Below are positions 18,130 through 27,180 of a DNA stretch of 64,000 bases, piece by piece. Under the pieces are notes generated by a model. It searched no databases. It saw only the letters and a list, made by a program, of their open reading frames with translations, and was not told the DNA's origin. Source of the DNA: an uncultured Bacteroidales bacterium (GTDB taxonomy: Bacteria > Bacteroidota > Bacteroidia > Bacteroidales > UBA932); contig CASFSL010000003.1 in assembly GCA_949297365.1 (NCBI GenBank), positions 1 to 64,000 of the forward strand, in the 5' to 3' direction. A program made the translations under genes and the position numbers. Numbering within the stretch: position 1 is the first letter of the stretch; every line of letters starts with the position of its first letter.

Positions 18130-19467
18130 TTACTTCTTGGGACGGCTCCGCATGATGCGCATGACATCGGCCTTCGCGGTCCGGATGTAGTCCAGCAGGG
18201 GGATGTAGGCCGGGCAGGTGAACATACAGCATCCGCACTCGATGCAGTCGTAGACTTTATTGTGCTCCAGATCCTCCATACGGCCTGCACGGGCGAGCTT
18301 GTTGAGCAGATAAGGCTCCAGTCCCATCGGACAGGCCTGCACGCACTTGCCGCAGCGGATACACTCACTCTCCTCCATGCGCTTGGTCTGCTTCTCTGTG
18401 AGCAGCAGCAGGGATGAGGTGCTCTTGACGGAAGCAGCGGAGAGATTGGCCACGGCCTTGCCCATCATAGGGCCGCCGCTGATTATCTTGGCCGTCTTCT
18501 GAGGTATGCCTCCGACAGCCTCGAGAATCTTCTCAAAAGGAGTTCCCACCCTGAGCAGATAGTTGTGCTGGGAGTCCAGACACTCTCCGGTAACCGTCAT
18601 CACGCCCTCGAACAGAGGTTTATTCTTCTGAACAGCCTCATATACGGCAAACGATGTGCCGACATTCTGAACCACCACACCGGCATCGATAGGCAGTCCC
18701 ATGGAAGGTACTTTGCGGCCGGTCACAGCATCGATGAGCTGCTTCTCACCTCCCTGTGGATATTTCTTGCGCAGAGAGACCACTTTTATCTCCGGATACG
18801 AGGAGGCTGTCAGCTCTCTCATCTTCTTTATGGCCTCGGGTTTGTTGTCCTCTATACCGATGTAGCCTTCAACAACACCCAGGGCCTTCATCATGATACG
18901 GGCTCCGAGCAGCACTTCCTCGGCATGTTCGATCATCAGGCGGTAGTCGGAGGTCAGATACGGCTCGCACTCGGCACCGTTGATGATAAGGAACTCCGCT
19001 TTCTTACCCGGAGGAGGAGACAGCTTCACGTGAGTCGGGAAAGACGCACCTCCCAGACCTACGACTCCGCAGTCCGCTATCCTCTTTATAATCTCGGCCG
19101 GAGACAGGGTTATATCCCTGACGATGTCCGGTGTACGGTCTATGGACTCCTCCCACTCGTCACCTTCCACGTCTATGATCACGTGCATCACCGGATTGCC
19201 CGCCAGGTCGGCGTATGGCTCGACGGCAGCGACGGTACCGGAGACGGAACTGTGGATATTGGCGGAAATAAATCCTGCGGAAGCCCCTATCAGCTGTCCT
19301 GTCCTGACCTTGTCGCCTTTCTGAACGAGAGGCTTGGCTGGAGCTCCCAGATGCTGGGACATGGATATGTACATCCTCTGAGGCAGAGGGAATGTCTCTA
19401 TCGCTGAGTCTGCGGATATCTTGCAGTCATGCGGGTGAACGCCACCCATTGAAAATGTACGTCTCAT
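18130..19467 (-). CDS. rnfC: Rnf electron transport complex subunit C (NADH-side, Fe-S)
   Basis: 445 residues. Cytoplasmic subunit with the NADH/FMN site: GGASFPTHVKL and INGAECEPYLTSDYRLM. Two [4Fe-4S] motifs occur near the C-terminus, CIRCGKCVQACPMGL and CIECGCCMFTCPAYIP. The N-terminal biotin-like/SLBB region has MYISMSQHLGAPAKPLV. It starts within the end of rnfB (4-base ATGA overlap). The length is normal for the short RnfC type without the long Ala/Lys tail of gamma-proteobacteria. Confidence 0.96.
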   Translation of the reverse strand: MRRTFSMGGVHPHDCKISADSAIETFPLPQRMYISMSQHLGAPAKPLVQKGDKVRTGQLIGASAGFISANIHSSVSGTVAAVEPYADLAGNPVMHVIIDVEGDEWEESIDRTPDIVRDITLSPAEIIKRIADCGVVGLGGASFPTHVKLSPPPGKKAEFLIINGAECEPYLTSDYRLMIEHAEEVLLGARIMMKALGVVEGYIGIEDNKPEAIKKMRELTASSYPEIKVVSLRKKYPQGGEKQLIDAVTGRKVPSMGLPIDAGVVVQNVGTSFAVYEAVQKNKPLFEGVMTVTGECLDSQHNYLLRVGTPFEKILEAVGGIPQKTAKIISGGPMMGKAVANLSAASVKSTSSLLLLTEKQTKRMEESECIRCGKCVQACPMGLEPYLLNKLARAGRMEDLEHNKVYDCIECGCCMFTCPAYIPLLDYIRTAKADVMRIMRSRPKK

Positions 19468-20330
19468 TGCTTGTCAGTTTTTGGTTCTTCCGCGGGAGCG
19501 GCAGCCGGTTTGGGAGGGAAATTGACGGCATGGATGGCTCCTGTAGGACACTCGGCCACACATTTGCGGCAGAGCTTGCATTTATTGAAATCTATATAAG
19601 CCAGATTGTTCTCGACGGTAATGGCTCCGAACGGGCAGACCTTCTCGCACTTGCGGCAGCCGATGCAGGCAGCGGAGCAGGCCTTGCGGGCCACGGCTCC
19701 CTTGTCCTGGCTCATGCAGGACACATATACGCGGCGGTTCTTAGGGCCTTTGTTGCGCAGTTCGATGATACCCTTGGGACAGGCTCTTACACAGGCTCCG
19801 CAGGCAGTACACTTTTCCTCGTCCACCTCAGGGATAAGGGTCTCGGGGTTGACCTTTATGGCTCCGAACGGACAGGCACGCTCACAGTCCCCTCCTCCCA
19901 GGCAGCCGAAACGGCAACCTGTGTCACCCGCATAAAGCGAGCTGATGATACGGCATGAGACCGAGCCGTCGTACTCATTGACACGCACTCTGTTCTGACA
20001 TGTGCCGTTGCACCTTACCACGGCCACCATAGGAGCCTTCTCCTCGGCCTGCACACCCATCGCGGCCGCCACCTTCTGCATGACGGCATTGCCGCCAACG
20101 GGACAGAACTTGCCGTCAAGCGAGCGGGACTTCACACATGCCTCGGCAAAGGCCCTGCAGCCGGCAAAGCCGCAGCCTCCGCAGTTGGCTCCGGGCATCG
20201 TGGCCTCGACAACATCGATGAGCGGGTCCTCCTCCACGTTGAATTTCTTGGCGACGAGAAAGAGCACCACCGCGAGCAACAGGCCCAATACGCTGAGAGT
20301 GATGACTGTAAAAATAAATGTTGTACCCAT
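19464..20330 (-). CDS. rnfB: Rnf electron transport complex subunit B (ferredoxin-side)
   Basis: 288 residues. An N-terminal transmembrane helix (about 5-27) is followed by the four-Cys cluster domain MPGANCGGCGFAGCRAFAEA ... FCPVGG. Several ferredoxin-type motifs follow: CLGGGDCERACPFGAI, CTACGACVRACPKGII, CIGCRKCEKVCPFGAI and CKLCRKCVAECPTGAI. It takes electrons from reduced ferredoxin into the complex. First structural rnf gene after the RseC-like gene. Confidence 0.96.
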   Translation of the reverse strand: MGTTFIFTVITLSVLGLLLAVVLFLVAKKFNVEEDPLIDVVEATMPGANCGGCGFAGCRAFAEACVKSRSLDGKFCPVGGNAVMQKVAAAMGVQAEEKAPMVAVVRCNGTCQNRVRVNEYDGSVSCRIISSLYAGDTGCRFGCLGGGDCERACPFGAIKVNPETLIPEVDEEKCTACGACVRACPKGIIELRNKGPKNRRVYVSCMSQDKGAVARKACSAACIGCRKCEKVCPFGAITVENNLAYIDFNKCKLCRKCVAECPTGAIHAVNFPPKPAAAPAEEPKTDKQ

Positions 20331-20336
20331 CTGCTG

Positions 20337-20765
20337 TTATTTTATCTTTTCTACAGTAAATATGAATCCTGAGTTGAGCTTGTCCCTGAACTGAGCCAGC
20401 ACCAGATAGTACAGAGCCACGAATCCCAGGGCTCCGAGTCCGGTCACCAGCTCATTTTCAAAAAACATAGGCAAAGTTAATAATAAAACCAATAAAATGA
20501 ACAGCGGAATCAGATAAGCTATCAAAACTGCCTTGAAGCCCTGACCCTGTCGTATTATCACATTGACCTCGTCTCCTACGGCGATGCTTCCGTCATCTGG
20601 ACGGCGTACCGGGATGATGCGGGTCTTTCCGTCCGAGGCTCCGCATACCGCCTTGGCCTGACATCCCGAGCAGGCCGTCTGCGTCAGGATCTGAACCTTA
20701 ATCTGTGAGCCGGACACGCCCACCACCCTGCCGGCATGTCTTATCTCTGCATCTGTCTGTTTCAT
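20337..20765 (-). CDS. RseC/SoxR-reducing-system family membrane protein
   Basis: 142 residues. The N-terminal half has clustered cysteines in QTACSGCQAKAVCG, as in RseC; two transmembrane helices follow (about residues 75-95 and 103-122). In Bacteroidota this gene regularly heads the rnf cluster and may act in cluster delivery or regulation of Rnf; that role is inferred from synteny. It overlaps the upstream DUF3108 gene by 4 bases. Confidence 0.85.
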   Translation of the reverse strand: MKQTDAEIRHAGRVVGVSGSQIKVQILTQTACSGCQAKAVCGASDGKTRIIPVRRPDDGSIAVGDEVNVIIRQGQGFKAVLIAYLIPLFILLVLLLTLPMFFENELVTGLGALGFVALYYLVLAQFRDKLNSGFIFTVEKIK

Positions 20766-21613
20766 TTCTTTTTATTTTTAACCACTTTGCAATCTTCCAA
20801 CGGATATCGGAGTCCCTCCCAGTCCGCCAGCCGTCCGAAGACCGAACCGACGATGATAGGAGACTCGAACAGCAGGGGCACCCGGTTCATGTCGTCCGAG
20901 ACCCAGATATACATCTCCTGCTCTCCGGTGAACACCTCTCCGGCCACTACTTTGGCCGCGAATTTCATCGTCCTGTAGACTCCGAGCCCCGGTACGCGCT
21001 TCTCCTCCCTGCCGATATAGCGGAAATATATGTCGAATATCTCCTCGTCTATGGCGAAGGAGACGGGATTGTTGACTCCCTGCTCCAGTGCCTCGAAATC
21101 CATGTTCCGGGCATTGTAGAACAGGGTAAGGATGTCAAACGTACATTCGTTTCCAGGCAGCAGGGTATCCAGCGACCGCCTGGCCCACTCTATCCTGGCC
21201 TCTATGGCATGGGTGCTGTCGTCCCAGTTGTAGGTGTTCTTTATGGTATACTTGCCCTCATGTATGTCCCTGTGGAAATACACCGGACGGACACTGTCCT
21301 CGTAAAAAACGGACTCGTAGGTATCCCTGACCTTGAAGAACACATCCCAGAAACGGTAGGTGCTGCCGGTAGCCACCGGGTGCAGCAGATGTCTGCCGCC
21401 TCTCTCCCCTCCGTCATGGAGCGTCACCGTGGCCGAGCCTACGTCAGTCCTGATGCCCAGCCATTTGTAATGGATAATATATGTCAGTCTCTCGTCCTGT
21501 CCGAACGCATGTTCCTCCGCCAGATCCGGGTGGACCGGGAAGCACTGCCCCGAAAGAGAGACAGATGGTGTCACTGCGAGCAGCAGTACAAGGATGTATC
21601 TAAAAGTCCTCAT
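20762..21613 (-). CDS. DUF3108 exported protein
   Basis: 283 residues with a signal peptide ending near SLSGQ. It matches the DUF3108 pattern of Bacteroidota: GQDERLTYIIHYKWLGIRTDVGSA, a central CTFDILTLFYNARNMD, then RVPLLFESPIIVGSVFGRL and a Lys-rich end. Predicted periplasmic, largely beta. Function unknown. It overlaps dnaB by 14 bases upstream and the RseC-like gene by 4 bases downstream, within a long tightly packed minus-strand gene run. Confidence 0.8.
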   Translation of the reverse strand: MRTFRYILVLLLAVTPSVSLSGQCFPVHPDLAEEHAFGQDERLTYIIHYKWLGIRTDVGSATVTLHDGGERGGRHLLHPVATGSTYRFWDVFFKVRDTYESVFYEDSVRPVYFHRDIHEGKYTIKNTYNWDDSTHAIEARIEWARRSLDTLLPGNECTFDILTLFYNARNMDFEALEQGVNNPVSFAIDEEIFDIYFRYIGREEKRVPGLGVYRTMKFAAKVVAGEVFTGEQEMYIWVSDDMNRVPLLFESPIIVGSVFGRLADWEGLRYPLEDCKVVKNKKK

Positions 21614-23084
21614 CGAACTCGGAGTTGTTCATACTGGACTCAATATACGCGTCCGATGCCGGCTCCAGATCCCCGAATCCGCCCTCGTTGGCATCCACGA
21701 AACGGGCCTCGGAGGCACGGAAGCGCATGGGAACGTCAGCCGTGGAGCCGTTACGGTGCTTGGCTATGATGATCTGGGCCTCTCCCGGCACGGCTGACTC
21801 ACTTTCAGTTCCGTAATACTCCGGACGGTGTATGAACATCACTATGTCGGCATCCTGCTCTATTGCTCCCGACTCGCGGAGGTCGCTGAGCTGGGGACGC
21901 TTGTTGCCGCCGCGGGTCTCGACGGCACGGCTGAGCTGGGAAAGGGCTATCACCGGTATGTCCAGTTCCTTGGCTATGGCCTTGAGCGAGCGCGAGATAT
22001 TGGACACCTCCTGCTCCCTCATGCCGCGCAGCTCCGGAGGACCGGTCATGAGCTGAAGGTAGTCTATGATGATGAGCTTGACTCCGGCGTTGCGCACCAG
22101 GCGGCGGGCCTTGGAGCGCAGCTCATATATCGAAAGCGACGGAGTGTCGTCAATGTAAAGCGGAGCCGAAGCCAGATCCTTTATCCGCTCGTGAAGCTGG
22201 ACCAGCTCGTACTCCTGCAGTTTCTTTCCTCCGCGTATCTTCTCCGAAGAGAGTCCGGTCTCGGAGACCAGAAGTCTCTTGACCAGCTGCTTGGATGACA
22301 TCTCAAGCGAGAAGAACGCGACCGGTATCCGATGATCCACCGTCATATTGCGGGCCATGGTCAGCACGAAGGCCGTCTTACCCATGGCGGGACGGGCCGC
22401 TATGATCACCAGGTCCGAAGCCTGCCAGCCGAGGGTAATTCTGTCTATCCCGGTATAGCCGGAAGCCACACCGCTCAGACCGTCAGTCCGCTCCTGGTTG
22501 GCCTCTATCTCCATCACTGCCTCCTTGATGACGTCCTGCACAGGCTGGGTCTCCCGCTTCATGTTCTTCTCCGCCAGATTGAACAGTTTCTGCTGGGCTC
22601 CGTCCAGCAGGTCGTCCACAGGGATGCCGTCATCGAACGAGTCCCTCTGTACCTGAGCCGATATGGTTATCAGTTCTCTCTGTATGTATTTCTGGAGCAG
22701 TATCTTCACATGGTAGTCCACATGAGCGGCCGCACCCACCTTTGACGACAGCAGACTCAGGTAATACGGTCCGCCTATCTCTTCCAACGAGCCGTCCTTC
22801 TTCAACTGCTCCGCCACTGTGTATATATCCACCGGATCATGCGCCAGCGAAAGGCTGGATATCGCAGAGAATATCTTCCGGTGCGCATCCTTATAAAAAC
22901 AGTCAGCCGTCAGAGAATCAAGCACATCCGGCACAGCGTTGGGTTCGATGAGCATGGCGCCCAGCACAGCCTCCTCTACATCCAGAGCCTGAGGCGGTTT
23001 CTTACCGGCCTCCAGACCGACAGCATCCAGGGAGACTTCTTTCTTACTTTTAGGTTTAGTAGTTTTAACAGGCATGGTCTTCAA
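21600..23084 (-). CDS. dnaB: replicative DNA helicase DnaB
   Basis: Hexameric helicase of the replication fork. 494 residues. The N-terminal domain has PPQALDVEEAVLGAMLIEPNAVP. The RecA-like domain has Walker A AARPAMGKTAFVLTMA, Walker B LIIIDYLQLMTG, and EISRSLK-like and DADIVMFIHRPEYYG segments. The start ATGAAGACC is used; a second Met three codons later is equally possible. No intein is present in the P-loop. It is in the middle of a long co-directional run. Confidence 0.97.
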   Translation of the reverse strand: MKTMPVKTTKPKSKKEVSLDAVGLEAGKKPPQALDVEEAVLGAMLIEPNAVPDVLDSLTADCFYKDAHRKIFSAISSLSLAHDPVDIYTVAEQLKKDGSLEEIGGPYYLSLLSSKVGAAAHVDYHVKILLQKYIQRELITISAQVQRDSFDDGIPVDDLLDGAQQKLFNLAEKNMKRETQPVQDVIKEAVMEIEANQERTDGLSGVASGYTGIDRITLGWQASDLVIIAARPAMGKTAFVLTMARNMTVDHRIPVAFFSLEMSSKQLVKRLLVSETGLSSEKIRGGKKLQEYELVQLHERIKDLASAPLYIDDTPSLSIYELRSKARRLVRNAGVKLIIIDYLQLMTGPPELRGMREQEVSNISRSLKAIAKELDIPVIALSQLSRAVETRGGNKRPQLSDLRESGAIEQDADIVMFIHRPEYYGTESESAVPGEAQIIIAKHRNGSTADVPMRFRASEARFVDANEGGFGDLEPASDAYIESSMNNSEFDEDF

Positions 23085-23087
23085 TGA

Positions 23088-24263
23088 TTAGAGTTTATCC
23101 AACGCCCTGATCACGGCGTTCACGGCCATATCCGCCTCTTCCATGCTTATGCACAGCGGGGGCGCGATACGGAAAGATGTGGGATTGTAGAGGAAATAAT
23201 CGCTCACCGCTCCCTCGTCCAGCAGCAGGCCCAGCATCCGCGAGGCATAGTCCTCCCGGCCCAGATCCACTGCCAGCAGCAGGCCGGAGCGGCGTATCTC
23301 CCTGACAGCAGGATGAGAGCGGAGCGCATCCTCTATATACTGCCCCTTGGTCTCGGCCTGAGCCACCCAGTCCTCCCGCAGCAGCACCTTGAGCGAGGCA
23401 AGCGCGGCGGCACAGCACACCGGATGTCCTCCGAATGTAGTGATATGCCCGAGAACAGGATTGCAGGTAAATGCGTCCAGCCTCCGTTTGGAAGAGACTA
23501 CTCCTCCCAGAGGCATACCGCCGCCGAGAGCCTTGGCCAACACGAGGATGTCCGGCACCACTCCGTACTTCTCGAATGCGAACATCCTGCCGGTGCGGCC
23601 GAACCCGGTCTGCACCTCATCGAATACCAGCAGTGCACCGGTCTCGTCGCAGCGTGTCCGCAGGGCCTGCAGGAAACCGTCCTCTGGTACGATCACCCCC
23701 GCCTCACCCTGTACCGGCTCCACTATCACGCACGCCGTCTGCTCCGTTATCCGGGCCAGATCCTCCACCACGTTGAAGCGCAGATGGTCCACATCCGGCA
23801 GCAGCGGTCCGAACACGCTCTGACGCTCCGGATCCGTCATAAGGCTCAGCGAAGTATGGGAAGATCCGTGATAACAGTGTACGAACGAAGCCATGCGCCG
23901 GCGGCCTGTAAGCCGCTTGGCCAGTTTCAAGGCCGCATCCACGGCCTCCGAGCCGGAATTGACATAGTAGATGCAGTCCAGCGACGGCGGCAGAATGGAT
24001 GTGAGCAGAGATGCGTGCAGCACCTGCGGGGCCTGTATCATCTCCCCGTAGACCATCAGGTGAAAATAATTCTCAGCCTGTGCGCGCACGGCGGCCGTCA
24101 CGTCAGGATGATGATGACCTATGTTGCTGACACACACACCGGACACCATATCCAGATACCTGCGGTCTCCGGAATAGATAAAAACACCATCCGCCCTGTC
24201 TACCTCAATAGCCAAAGGGGATGGTGATGTCTGTCCTACGTGTTGGAAAAACGTGCGTATCAT
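23088..24263 (-). CDS. class III PLP aminotransferase (acetylornithine/ornithine type)
   Basis: 391 residues. Class III signatures are YYVNSGSEAVDAALKLAKR (PLP phosphate), HCYHGSSHTSLS, VIVEPVQGEAGV, LVFDEVQTGFGRTG (Asp to the PLP ring nitrogen) and the Schiff-base Lys in LVLAKALGGGMPLGG. The last part GHITTFGGHPVCCAAAL is also typical. The substrate cannot be told from sequence; no arginine biosynthesis genes are adjacent. The start overlaps the stop of the zinc-ribbon gene by 4 bases. Confidence 0.88.
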   Translation of the reverse strand: MIRTFFQHVGQTSPSPLAIEVDRADGVFIYSGDRRYLDMVSGVCVSNIGHHHPDVTAAVRAQAENYFHLMVYGEMIQAPQVLHASLLTSILPPSLDCIYYVNSGSEAVDAALKLAKRLTGRRRMASFVHCYHGSSHTSLSLMTDPERQSVFGPLLPDVDHLRFNVVEDLARITEQTACVIVEPVQGEAGVIVPEDGFLQALRTRCDETGALLVFDEVQTGFGRTGRMFAFEKYGVVPDILVLAKALGGGMPLGGVVSSKRRLDAFTCNPVLGHITTFGGHPVCCAAALASLKVLLREDWVAQAETKGQYIEDALRSHPAVREIRRSGLLLAVDLGREDYASRMLGLLLDEGAVSDYFLYNPTSFRIAPPLCISMEEADMAVNAVIRALDKL

Positions 24264-25099
24264 TGCTTGTCTGCGGACGAGCTGTCCTCTTCAAAATCGG
24301 GACTCACCAGAATCCTGCCGCAGTACTCGCATACGATTATCTTCTTGTTCTGTGCTATATCCAGCTGCCTCTGAGGGGGTATCTTGTTGAAGCATCCGCC
24401 GCAGGCATCCCTCTTGACAGTCACGACGGCCAGTCCGTTGTGGGCGTTGGCCCTCACTTTCTCATAAGCGGCCAGTGTCCTGGCATCGATGGAGGCCTTG
24501 AGCTCGGCAATCTCCTTTGTAAGCCTCTCCTCCTCCCTGGCGGTCTCCTCAGTGATGGACTCGCACTCCTTCTTCTTCTCCTCCAGATCCGACTCCTTCT
24601 GGCTGACGGCATTCTGTGTCGCCGTCACAGCGGCCTTAAGTTCGTCCACACGGGCCTTCTTCTCATTGATGCGCTTGGCAGCCAGCTCCAGCTCAAGCTG
24701 CTGATACTCCAGCTCACGGGAGATGGACACATACTCCCTGTTGTTCTTGACATTGGCCTGCTGCTCCTGATACTTGGCTATGGAAGCCCTGTTGTTGTCA
24801 GCCTCTATCTTCTTCTGGGCCATATATTTCTCAGCCTCGACTATTTCCTCGCGAAGCTTGCCCACACGGGTCTTCAGACCTGCTATCTCGTCCTCCAGAT
24901 CCCTGATCTCATCGGGAAGCTCTCCCAACAGCATATGAATCTCATCTATCTTCGAGTCCTTCTGCTGAATCATGTACAATGTGTGAAGCTTGTGCTCCAT
25001 CCCGGCATCGGTGTCATTGATGCTCTTGGAAAGAGAAACGAATGTCTCACGCCTGTCGATGGGAGTGTCCACCAAATTTTTCTGTCTTGTTGTAGCCAT
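24260..25099 (-). CDS. coiled-coil protein with C4-type zinc ribbon
   Basis: 279 residues. Residues about 40-205 are a long heptad-rich coiled coil full of Glu, Lys and Leu. The C-terminus is a zinc ribbon with DACGGCFNKIPPQ and IVCEYCGRILV, giving two CxxC pairs. This is the CT398/FlgN-like family that commonly lies next to nif3, as here (6-base gap). It may bind nucleic acid or act as an adaptor; the role is not established. Confidence 0.88.
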   Translation of the reverse strand: MATTRQKNLVDTPIDRRETFVSLSKSINDTDAGMEHKLHTLYMIQQKDSKIDEIHMLLGELPDEIRDLEDEIAGLKTRVGKLREEIVEAEKYMAQKKIEADNNRASIAKYQEQQANVKNNREYVSISRELEYQQLELELAAKRINEKKARVDELKAAVTATQNAVSQKESDLEEKKKECESITEETAREEERLTKEIAELKASIDARTLAAYEKVRANAHNGLAVVTVKRDACGGCFNKIPPQRQLDIAQNKKIIVCEYCGRILVSPDFEEDSSSADKQ

Positions 25100-25105
25100 A
25101 TCTGT

Positions 25106-25882
25106 CTAAAAATAATATACCGGATTAACAATACTTTTCTCTGCAATCTGAACCGCAAAGTTAGGAATTTTTTCCCTAACGGTATCATATATTACGCCCA
25201 CAATCCCTGACTCGCTCTCAAAATGTCCTATGTCAGCAATCATCATGCCGTCAGGAGCATAAAAATCATGGTAGGATATATCCGCGCTCACATATACATC
25301 CGCACCAGCCTCATGAGCCCGGCCGATCAGCGAATGTCCGCTGCCTCCGCAGAGCGCGACCCTGGACACGGGAGCATCCGGCAGCCTGGAATGGCGTACT
25401 ACGTTCAGGCCCAAAGCTGACTTCATCGCCTTGAGAAAATCCTCCGCACTCACAGGCGAAGGCAGCTCGCCTATCACACCCAGTCCGTTACCGTCAGCGT
25501 CACTGTCCAGCACGCGCACATTGCGCAGCCCCATCAGCGAGGCCGTATGTCCGCTGACTCCGCACAGGACCTTGTCCATGTTGGTGTGACAGGCATAGAC
25601 CGTTATTCCGTGACGGATGGCTTCCATGACAGTCCTGCCGGTGTCAGTGGCCATGGAGATCTTACTGATACCTCTGAAGATAAGAGGATGATGAGTTATC
25701 ACCATATCCGCACCGACCTCCACAGCCTCCGCTATGAGAGCCGGAGTACAGTCAAAGCCTATCAGCGCCTTGTGAACCTCACTCTCCCCGTTCCCGATAC
25801 AGAATCCGGAATTGTCCCAGGACTCCTGAAGACCGAGAGGTGCCATTGCCTCTATGACCGATGCTATTTCCGCTGCTTTCAT
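25106..25882 (-). CDS. Nif3-like dinuclear metal-centre protein
   Basis: 258 residues, the short form without the PII-like insert. Metal-binding residues are visible in VITHHPLIFRGI, YACHTNMDKV and the C-terminal IADIGHFESESGIVG. The N-terminus QESWDNSGFCIG is typical. GTP cyclohydrolase-like activity has been proposed for relatives, but the family is not settled. It lies between the zinc-ribbon gene and a MerR-like regulator, a conserved neighbourhood in the phylum. Confidence 0.93.
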   Translation of the reverse strand: MKAAEIASVIEAMAPLGLQESWDNSGFCIGNGESEVHKALIGFDCTPALIAEAVEVGADMVITHHPLIFRGISKISMATDTGRTVMEAIRHGITVYACHTNMDKVLCGVSGHTASLMGLRNVRVLDSDADGNGLGVIGELPSPVSAEDFLKAMKSALGLNVVRHSRLPDAPVSRVALCGGSGHSLIGRAHEAGADVYVSADISYHDFYAPDGMMIADIGHFESESGIVGVIYDTVREKIPNFAVQIAEKSIVNPVYYF

Positions 25883-25885
25883 ATT

Positions 25886-26236
25886 CTAAAACCTGCTGTT
25901 CAATAACTGTGATATCTCCATAAGGGACTCTTTTATGCCGCGCAGACGCTCCACCGCCTCAGTCCGGTAGTCCAGGCCCTCCTTATTGACCTTCATCCGG
26001 GCCGCCGCTCCCTCCAGAGTCATCCTCTGGTCCTTTACCAGATGATGGATGATCCTGAGATTCTCCACATCGGCGGGAGTGAACTTCCTGTTGCCCTTTT
26101 TATTTCTCTCCGGTCTTACGAACTCCGGGAACGAGTCCGACCAGAAACGCACCAGAGAAGTGCTCTCTCCCAGTATCTCAGCAACTTCTCCGATACTGTA
26201 ATACAACTTCTCCGGTTTGTATTCCTTGTACGGCAT
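25886..26236 (-). CDS. MerR-family transcriptional regulator
   Basis: 116 residues from MPYKEYKPEKL. The N-terminal winged helix is YYSIGEVAEILGESTSLVRFW, followed by the wing RNKKGNRKFTPADVENL and a C-terminal helix. No metal-binding cysteines are present, so it is not a classical metal sensor. An in-frame extension to 26386 overlaps the M23 gene and is rejected. It lies 10 bases after an M23 peptidase gene and 3 bases before nif3. Confidence 0.9.
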   Translation of the reverse strand: MPYKEYKPEKLYYSIGEVAEILGESTSLVRFWSDSFPEFVRPERNKKGNRKFTPADVENLRIIHHLVKDQRMTLEGAAARMKVNKEGLDYRTEAVERLRGIKESLMEISQLLNSRF

Positions 26237-26246
26237 AATTTTGTAT

Positions 26247-27176
26247 TTAATCCAGGGACTGCCCGGTATTGACTGCATACATAAGCAGTTCCCCATATCT
26301 TTCAGTATCCAGTTCAGCGTTGAAAAAGCACAGCGGGTCCAACTGGCGTCCGTCCAGCAGCACCTCATAATGCAGATGAGGCGCAAAGGAAGTCCCGGTA
26401 TTGCCGGTACGCGCTATCACATCCCCCCGGCTTACTCTCTGACCCTTCCGCACCAGCACGTCGGACAGATGCGCATAGACAGTCTCGTAGCCATTACCGT
26501 GATCAAGTATTATCCTGGTCCCCTGCAGTTTCATAGCCCTCTCCACCGAAGCGACCCTGCCATCGGCCGTAGCCACCACCTCTATACCGGCCGGAGCCAC
26601 CAGATCCAACCCTCCGTGAAAGACCATTTTTTTATAAAACGGATGCATCTTACGTCCCAGCGAGGCTCCTACATTGCCCAGAGGGAAATCGGCTATCGGC
26701 AGGATAGAAGGAATATCCCTGAGAACACCGTCTCCTATCGCCGTAAGTGAATCAGTGACAGACTCCAGCAAAGCACTGCAGCTGTACACCTCCTCCCACA
26801 GCCGGTCTATCATACGGGATGTATGCTGAATATACCCCCCGGACATCGTGTCCGGCACAAACGAGTAATTGGGGAAATTGGTGTTGAACAGTTCCCTGTA
26901 TATGTCCTCGTCCTTGAGTTCCAGCTCGCCCAACACACCTTCCAGCAGTTCGGTCTGACCGGCCAGTTCCTCATACTCCTCCTCTATCAGACGCCTCTCG
27001 GAAATCATCCGCTTCTCCTCCTCCGAGGAAAAAAACAATATGAATATCAGATAATACAAAAACACCAGGGCAAGGGTATATCCCATGAACTTGAGAACCC
27101 GCAGAATATGATATATCGCCGGGTGCTTGTCCTCAACATAGTCCAGAAGTTCCTTATCGTACTTAAGCCTGCCCAT
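26247..27176 (-). CDS. M23 (LytM-type) peptidoglycan endopeptidase, membrane anchored
   Basis: 309 residues. One transmembrane helix (about 32-50) is followed by a short coiled coil (52-90). The C-terminal LytM domain has the zinc ligands in FHGGLDLVAP and APHLHYEV, with the TVYAHLSDVLV segment between. Catalytic residues are intact. It cuts or regulates peptidoglycan cross-links in the periplasm. It is tandem with a second M23 gene only 4 bases upstream, and the two share their architecture. Confidence 0.9.
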   Translation of the reverse strand: MGRLKYDKELLDYVEDKHPAIYHILRVLKFMGYTLALVFLYYLIFILFFSSEEEKRMISERRLIEEEYEELAGQTELLEGVLGELELKDEDIYRELFNTNFPNYSFVPDTMSGGYIQHTSRMIDRLWEEVYSCSALLESVTDSLTAIGDGVLRDIPSILPIADFPLGNVGASLGRKMHPFYKKMVFHGGLDLVAPAGIEVVATADGRVASVERAMKLQGTRIILDHGNGYETVYAHLSDVLVRKGQRVSRGDVIARTGNTGTSFAPHLHYEVLLDGRQLDPLCFFNAELDTERYGELLMYAVNTGQSLD

Positions 27177-27180
27177 ACCG